64,000 nucleotides of DNA from Chelatococcus sambhunathii (GTDB taxonomy: Bacteria > Pseudomonadota > Alphaproteobacteria > Rhizobiales > Methylopilaceae): assembly GCA_031316315.1 (NCBI GenBank), contig JADBEO010000003.1, positions 62,001 to 126,000 on the forward strand, given 5' to 3'. This document shows, piece after piece, positions 60,362 through 64,000 of the stretch (positions are counted from its first letter, which is position 1; each line of letters begins with the position of its first letter). A model generated the notes under the pieces. It ran no database searches, had not been told where the DNA came from, and was given only the letters and a program-made list of their open reading frames with translations. The position numbers and the translations under genes were made by a program.

Positions 60362-60608
60362 ATGGCGAGCGAAACGCGCCTGGGAGCAGCGGCAAGCCTG
60401 TCTCGCATCGGCGGATCAGCCGGATCGCCGGTCGGCGGAGGCCTTGGACGCCGTGGCCCCGCTCGAGGCGGTAATTCCACGTCGTCCTCAGGATGGGGCG
60501 CTCACAAAACGCGCAGGCGTCCCGACGCACGGCCCGAACCGACCGCCTGCAGGGACGCAGCCACGCCAGCTCGGGCGCGACGCCGCGTCCCGCAGACTGC
60601 GCATAGCA
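60362..60608. other. Gap between convergent genes, no gene seen
   Basis: The stretch between the MFS terminator and the hairpin downstream of the amidohydrolase-fold gene is GC-rich. It contains no frame with a ribosome site or recognisable domain. Confidence 0.4.
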
Positions 60609-60638
60609 AAGGGGCAGGCGCCAGAGCGCCGACCCCTT
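60609..60638 (-). terminator. Possible terminator of the amidohydrolase-fold gene
   Basis: AAGGGG and CCCCTT pair around an inner GGCGC/GCGCC stem. On the minus strand the hairpin is followed by a short T stretch only. It lies 24 bases past the stop codon of the gene ending at 60662. Confidence 0.45.
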
Positions 60639-60661
60639 CCCAGAATCATCTTCAGCGGCGT

Positions 60662-61561
60662 TCAGGCGGCCTTCTTGTCGGCCTCCGCGGCAAGGCCGAG
60701 GCCGAGGATGCGGTCGGCGTTCCGCCAGCTGGCCTTCTCGTACGCCTCCTGGCTGAGGCCGAGCGTCTTGAAGTCCTCGACGCCCTGCTTCATCGGTCGG
60801 AAGGGATAGGAGGAGCCGAAGAGGAACTGGTCCGCCATGAAGTGGTTCGCGGCTTCGACGTAGCCGCCGCCGCCTGGGCAGAACGTGTACATGTCGGGCG
60901 ACACGAACACGTTCTCGTTGCGGAAGGCGACCGTCACGATCTCGCGGACGTTGGGATAGAAGCCGTGGCAGCAGACGATCTTCAGCTTCGAGAACGTCTT
61001 GGCGACCGTCTCGACGGCGAACGCGTCGTTCAACGTGAGGTCAGGGGTCGTCGGTCCGGACATGACGAATGCCGGCACGCCGAGCTTGTCGCACACTTCG
61101 TAGAGCGGCATCAGGCGTTCGTCGTTCGCCTTCATTCCCTCGGCATAGAAGCCCGCGTCGAGGTTGAGCGCCTTCATGCCGAGCTCTTTGATCGAGCGGG
61201 TCGCTTCGGCGACCGCCGCATCGCGTCCGAGCTCGATAGGGTCGACCGAGGCGACCGCGACGAGGCGTCCCGATCCGCGAGCGGCGACGGCGGCCAAATC
61301 GTCATTGGAGACGCGGACGCCCGGGACGCTGCGCGCGACCATCACGGCGACCGAGATGCCGGCGTCGTCCATCTCGGCGACGACGCCTTCCGGATCCTTC
61401 GCGCGCGTGAAGTGTTCCAGGTCGCGGGAGCCGACCCGCTTGTTGAGCCATTTCACGACGTCGTACTGCGGCGTGTTCGGCTCGGCGCCGAAGAAGGCGT
61501 GCAAGAAGGACGGACGGCTCCGCATGTCGACGATAGGCATCGACGGATAGGCTTCGGACAT
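60662..61561 (-). CDS. Amidohydrolase-2 fold protein lacking metal ligands
   Basis: This 299-residue TIM-barrel protein is of the amidohydrolase-2/ACMSD-like group: VVAEMDDAGISVAVMVARSVPG, ELGMKALNLDAGFYAEG, MPLYEVCDKLGVPAFVM, KIVCCHGFYPNVREI, and FGSSYPFRPMKQGVEDFKTLGLSQEAYEKASWRNADRILGL. The metal-binding HxH of the first strand is RSR here (VDMRSR, residues 12-16). The His of strand 5 is missing (FVMSGP), and the catalytic Asp of the usual G-T-D-YP is Ser251; His199 remains. A hydrolase or decarboxylase working without metal, or a non-enzymatic role, must be considered. It is the only gene between the convergent MFS carrier and the unknown divergent gene. Confidence 0.82.
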   Translation of the reverse strand: MSEAYPSMPIVDMRSRPSFLHAFFGAEPNTPQYDVVKWLNKRVGSRDLEHFTRAKDPEGVVAEMDDAGISVAVMVARSVPGVRVSNDDLAAVAARGSGRLVAVASVDPIELGRDAAVAEATRSIKELGMKALNLDAGFYAEGMKANDERLMPLYEVCDKLGVPAFVMSGPTTPDLTLNDAFAVETVAKTFSKLKIVCCHGFYPNVREIVTVAFRNENVFVSPDMYTFCPGGGGYVEAANHFMADQFLFGSSYPFRPMKQGVEDFKTLGLSQEAYEKASWRNADRILGLGLAAEADKKAA

Positions 61562-61845
61562 CTTTGTTTGCTCCGGTTGCGACGTCGGCTTCTGAGTTGT
61601 CGCCGCATCGCGGCAAGTTTCTGACCGACCTCGCTTGACTATCCGCGCGCGGGAAGCCTCGGGGCCATTGAATTGTCTGCATCGTTTGATAGTCCGGGAT
61701 TATCTTTCACGACGTCCCGGTCGATATCGCCGCCAGGCAATGCCTGCGCAATCTGGCGATAGGCGCAAACTAATTTACAGCCCAAAGCCTCGAGTCCACC
61801 CTTAAAGACCTCCGGGTCGCCCGGAAGGACCAAGAGGAGGACGAC

Positions 61846-62907
61846 ATGGCGGCATTGAACTGGGGAGCTTTGATCGACGGCGATCCAGCCCGCCTGGCTC
61901 AGGCCCGGACGCAGCTCGTCAGCGCGGCTCAATGGCTGGCGCGCGTCGAGCGCAGCTACGTCGAGCGAGCCGCCGGCAAGCCGTTCAGCCTTCGCTGGAG
62001 CGAGGATCGCAAGGCGCTGACGACCCATGATTTCGCGGACGAGATCGTGCTCGAGCTGCAGATCGACCGCCTCGTCATGCAGTTCACCGAGCGCGGTGAG
62101 CCGTCCGACCATGAGATTGACGTCGACGAGCGCTCGCCCGCGCATATCGAAGCCTGGATTCTGATCGAACTGCTGCATCGAGGCGTCGACCGGGAGCTGT
62201 TCTCCAAGGATCTGCCCTACGACACGTCCAATCTGTTCAATGGCGACGGCGTCGAGTTCTCGCCGAGCGAGTACACCGCCGAGCTGGCGCTGCTGGCTGC
62301 GCTGTTCCGCACCGGGATCGACATCATCCGCCACGCGTCGGACGATCCGTCCAACGTGCGGATCTTTCCCGGCGACCTGCATGTCGAAGGAAGCTGCGGC
62401 GACAGGGTGATCGGGTTCTCGCTAGGGGACGAGAATGCGCCCGAGCCGCATTTCTACGTCAGCGAAGACGGCGGACCGAACGCCGACAATACCGGCGCCA
62501 TCGAGGTCCTGAAGGTCGCAGATGTCACCGGGGGCGACGCTCCGGAAAGGATCGCGGCCTTTCTCAAGACCGGCGGGTCCCCCCCTCGCCACAAAGCTCG
62601 CGCCACGGCGCGCGCGGCGGGACCGGTTCAGCCCCGCCGCATCAGCTCAACTCACCATCGCAAGGACCGGAGCCCGCCCCGCCGGCTGCAGCTTTCGCGT
62701 ATTCGTGTCGGCATGGGCGGTCGGCAGGCCAGTTGCGGCAAGTTCGGCCAGCCGCGCATCCAAGCCGCCGAGCTTGTTGAGCTTCTTGACCGCCGCCACG
62801 AGCGTCGCGGCCATCGGCGTCATGATCTCGCCTTCCGCCCAGAACAGGCAGACGTCCTGAGAGGCCACCGGATCTACGAGGCGCAGCGCCTTGGTGCCCT
62901 TGTGTAG
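61846..62907 (+). CDS. Conserved protein of unknown function; end overlaps lysR antisense
   Basis: The frame is 353 residues long from ATG 61846 behind a strong AGGAGG site. Residues 1-250 look like a genuine soluble protein with balanced composition (NWGALIDGDPARLAQARTQLVSAAQWLARVERSYVE, HIEAWILIELLHRGVDRELFSKDLPYDT, EFSPSEYTAELALLAALF, EPHFYVSEDGGP). From about residue 250 it becomes Arg/His/Pro-rich and runs 261 bases antisense through the end of the LysR gene. The C-terminal third may therefore not be functional, or an original stop was lost. No family is recognised. It is divergent from the amidohydrolase-fold gene. Confidence 0.65.
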   Translation: MAALNWGALIDGDPARLAQARTQLVSAAQWLARVERSYVERAAGKPFSLRWSEDRKALTTHDFADEIVLELQIDRLVMQFTERGEPSDHEIDVDERSPAHIEAWILIELLHRGVDRELFSKDLPYDTSNLFNGDGVEFSPSEYTAELALLAALFRTGIDIIRHASDDPSNVRIFPGDLHVEGSCGDRVIGFSLGDENAPEPHFYVSEDGGPNADNTGAIEVLKVADVTGGDAPERIAAFLKTGGSPPRHKARATARAAGPVQPRRISSTHHRKDRSPPRRLQLSRIRVGMGGRQASCGKFGQPRIQAAELVELLDRRHERRGHRRHDLAFRPEQADVLRGHRIYEAQRLGALV

Positions 62908-63660
62908 ACCCGGCATGATCGTGAAGTGCGACGGGATGATCGTGCAGAGGCCAGCGAACTGCACCTGGAACATGAGGTGGAGGATCGACTCCGATTCCAC
63001 CTTCGGGCAAGGCATTCGCTCGACGTCTTCGAAGACTTGATCGACGAACTGCCGTTCGTGAATGCCAGAGCGGAGCATCGCCAGCGGCAGATCGGCCGCC
63101 TCTTTCCAGGTGATTTCAGTGCGTCCCTCGAACTCTTCGTTGTCCGGGACCAGAAGCACAAGATTCTCGGTGTAGATCTTGAGAGTGTTCCGTCGACCGA
63201 GCTCCGCCCGGTCGGCATAGGTGAGCGCGGCGTCCAGCGAGAAGTTGTTCAGGCCGCTCTTCATCGCGTCGTTTCCGATGAACTGCACGTCCATCGCGAC
63301 GTTTGGATGCTGCTCCCGCACCATCTGAAGAAGCAGGGGCAGCACCGGCGACATCGACGGCATCGCGCCCATCCGCAGCCTGCCGTGCAGGTTCTTCTGC
63401 ATGGCCGCCACCTCGTCGCGCATCGCCTCGCAGTTCGCGATGATGTTGCGCGCCCACTTGGCGACCCGGTCTCCTTCGGGGGTCAGTCCGCAGAAGCGTT
63501 GACCTCGGCCCCGCAAGAATATCGGGACTCCGATCTCAAGTTCGAGCTGCTTGATGCCACATGACAGGCTTGGCTGCGTGACGTTACACTTCTGGGCTGC
63601 GCGGCCGAAGTGACCTTCTTCGACGACGGCGATCAAGTACTTGAATTGTCTGAGAAACAT
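62647..63660 (-). CDS. LysR family transcriptional regulator
   Basis: This 337-residue regulator has the N-terminal winged helix MFLRQFKYLIAVVEEGHFGRAAQKCNVTQPSLSCGIKQLELEIGVPIFLRGR. An effector domain follows (LRMGAMPSMSPVLPLLLQMVREQHPNVAMDVQFIGNDAM, LLVPDNEEFEGR, HLMFQVQFAGLCTIIPSHF). An in-frame ATG at 63672 would add four residues. It is divergent from the TauE/SafE gene at 63896 and probably regulates it, the amidohydrolase-fold gene, or both. Its last 261 bases overlap the opposite-strand frame of the unknown gene. Confidence 0.9.
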   Translation of the reverse strand: MFLRQFKYLIAVVEEGHFGRAAQKCNVTQPSLSCGIKQLELEIGVPIFLRGRGQRFCGLTPEGDRVAKWARNIIANCEAMRDEVAAMQKNLHGRLRMGAMPSMSPVLPLLLQMVREQHPNVAMDVQFIGNDAMKSGLNNFSLDAALTYADRAELGRRNTLKIYTENLVLLVPDNEEFEGRTEITWKEAADLPLAMLRSGIHERQFVDQVFEDVERMPCPKVESESILHLMFQVQFAGLCTIIPSHFTIMPGLHKGTKALRLVDPVASQDVCLFWAEGEIMTPMAATLVAAVKKLNKLGGLDARLAELAATGLPTAHADTNTRKLQPAGRAPVLAMVS

Positions 63661-63795
63661 GACGTTGTCCATCCCAACGTATGTCGCCAGTTTCCATCGA
63701 AACCGGACGCTTGGCCGTATTCGGCTTCTTCGAATTAGTTTAGTCCGATAAAAGATTTTGGCAAGTCGATAGGTGGCGTCAATCATCGAAATCGT

Positions 63796-63810
63796 CGATC
63801 AGATTGATCG
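63796..63810. promoter_or_regulatory. Candidate LysR binding site
   Basis: CGATCAGATTGATCG is a perfect 6-3-6 palindrome in the AT-rich divergent promoter region between lysR and the TauE/SafE gene, 86 bases before the latter. It contains an AT-N7-AT core as in LysR sites. Binding is inferred from position. Confidence 0.45.
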
Positions 63811-63895
63811 GATTTATTTATCTATCGGCAATAACCAATCGTATTGAGGTGCCTCGCTGAAGTAAAATTCCGCCATCACGGCGACTTCGTGGCAT

Positions 63896-64000
63896 ATGGC
63901 GGGTATCACAATTGTCATCGGGCTTATCGGCCTCGCCGCCGGCGCGCTGATCGGATGCGTGGGCGTAGGCGGGGTGATCGTCGTCCCGGCGCTGGTCTAT
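63896..64000 (+). CDS. TauE/SafE family anion exporter, cut by right edge
   Basis: Only the first 35 codons are present. They encode MAGITIVIGLIGLAAGALIG followed by CVGVGGVIVVPALVY, the start of a sulfite exporter TauE/SafE protein with its Gly-rich first helix and VGVGGG-like signature. The family exports sulfite, sulfoacetate or other small organosulfur or organic anions. It is divergent from lysR across a palindrome-bearing promoter region, a common layout for a regulated exporter. The rest lies outside the window. Confidence 0.7.
   Translation, partial: MAGITIVIGLIGLAAGALIGCVGVGGVIVVPALVY

Overview
The window is GC-rich chromosomal DNA from an alphaproteobacterium. Gene content fits the Hyphomicrobiales: NasS/NasT-controlled nitrate assimilation, an OlsB-type ornithine-lipid acyltransferase, an OpgH glucosyltransferase, a UdgX DNA-repair pair and a homologue of the formaldehyde-activating enzyme Fae. 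The Fae homologue hints at a methylotrophic relative such as the Methylopila group, but that placement is inference. Most intergenic gaps are short and many genes overlap by 1-4 bases.

Layout. 1-3.1 kb: edge-truncated Gly-rich exported repeat protein, small exported protein, GH13 glucosidase. 3.9-9.1 kb: a catabolic or lipid cluster with a membrane hydroxylase, two small membrane proteins, a DUF6166 protein, a PanB-like enzyme lacking two expected active-site residues, an FCD-type GntR regulator and an MFS carrier. The same 14-bp sequence lies before the first operon and between regulator and carrier. 9.2-11.5 kb: rfbC and rfbA separated by a remnant of an RTX calcium-binding protein, then trmO. 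11.8-13.3 kb: zinc alcohol dehydrogenase and a small exported protein. 13.4-26.6 kb (minus strand): a complete nitrate assimilation locus, nasT-nasS, nrtABC, a NirB-N-like FAD protein, nirA, an Fe-S flavoprotein and nasA. The nrtA and FAD-protein transcripts each show a sigma-54-like promoter, a two-hairpin ANTAR antiterminator element and an overlapping intrinsic terminator.

26.7-36 kb: OlsB-like acyltransferase, hybrid histidine kinase, Gre-domain protein, small proteins, PHB-depolymerase-family esterase, trehalose-synthase-like GH13 enzyme, ComM-type ATPase. 36.1-39.4 kb: an AT-richer accessory island with a membrane-anchored protein of unknown function, two tiny genes, a DUF3800 protein and an IS1595-family transposase. 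39.5-46.2 kb: radical-SAM/UdgX DNA repair pair, coiled-coil membrane protein, DUF1800/DUF1501 pair. 46.2-58.1 kb: PfkB kinase and GntR/UTRA regulator, carbonic anhydrase with the Fae-like protein, cytochrome b561, glycosyltransferase, OpgH, YciB, the tyrA-hisC-chorismate mutase aromatic/histidine group, two membrane proteins and tRNA-Ser(GGA). 58.1-64 kb: decayed SulP fragment, then an MFS carrier, an amidohydrolase-fold protein lacking its metal ligands, an unknown gene, a LysR regulator and the start of a TauE/SafE exporter at the right edge.

The best-supported system is nitrogen control of nitrate assimilation: a putative NtrC site and sigma-54 promoter would act at initiation, and NasS/NasT at leader antitermination. 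The least explained parts are the PanB-like/hydroxylase cluster, the metal-ligand-free amidohydrolase, the Fae paralogue without its catalytic histidine, and the 36-38 kb island.
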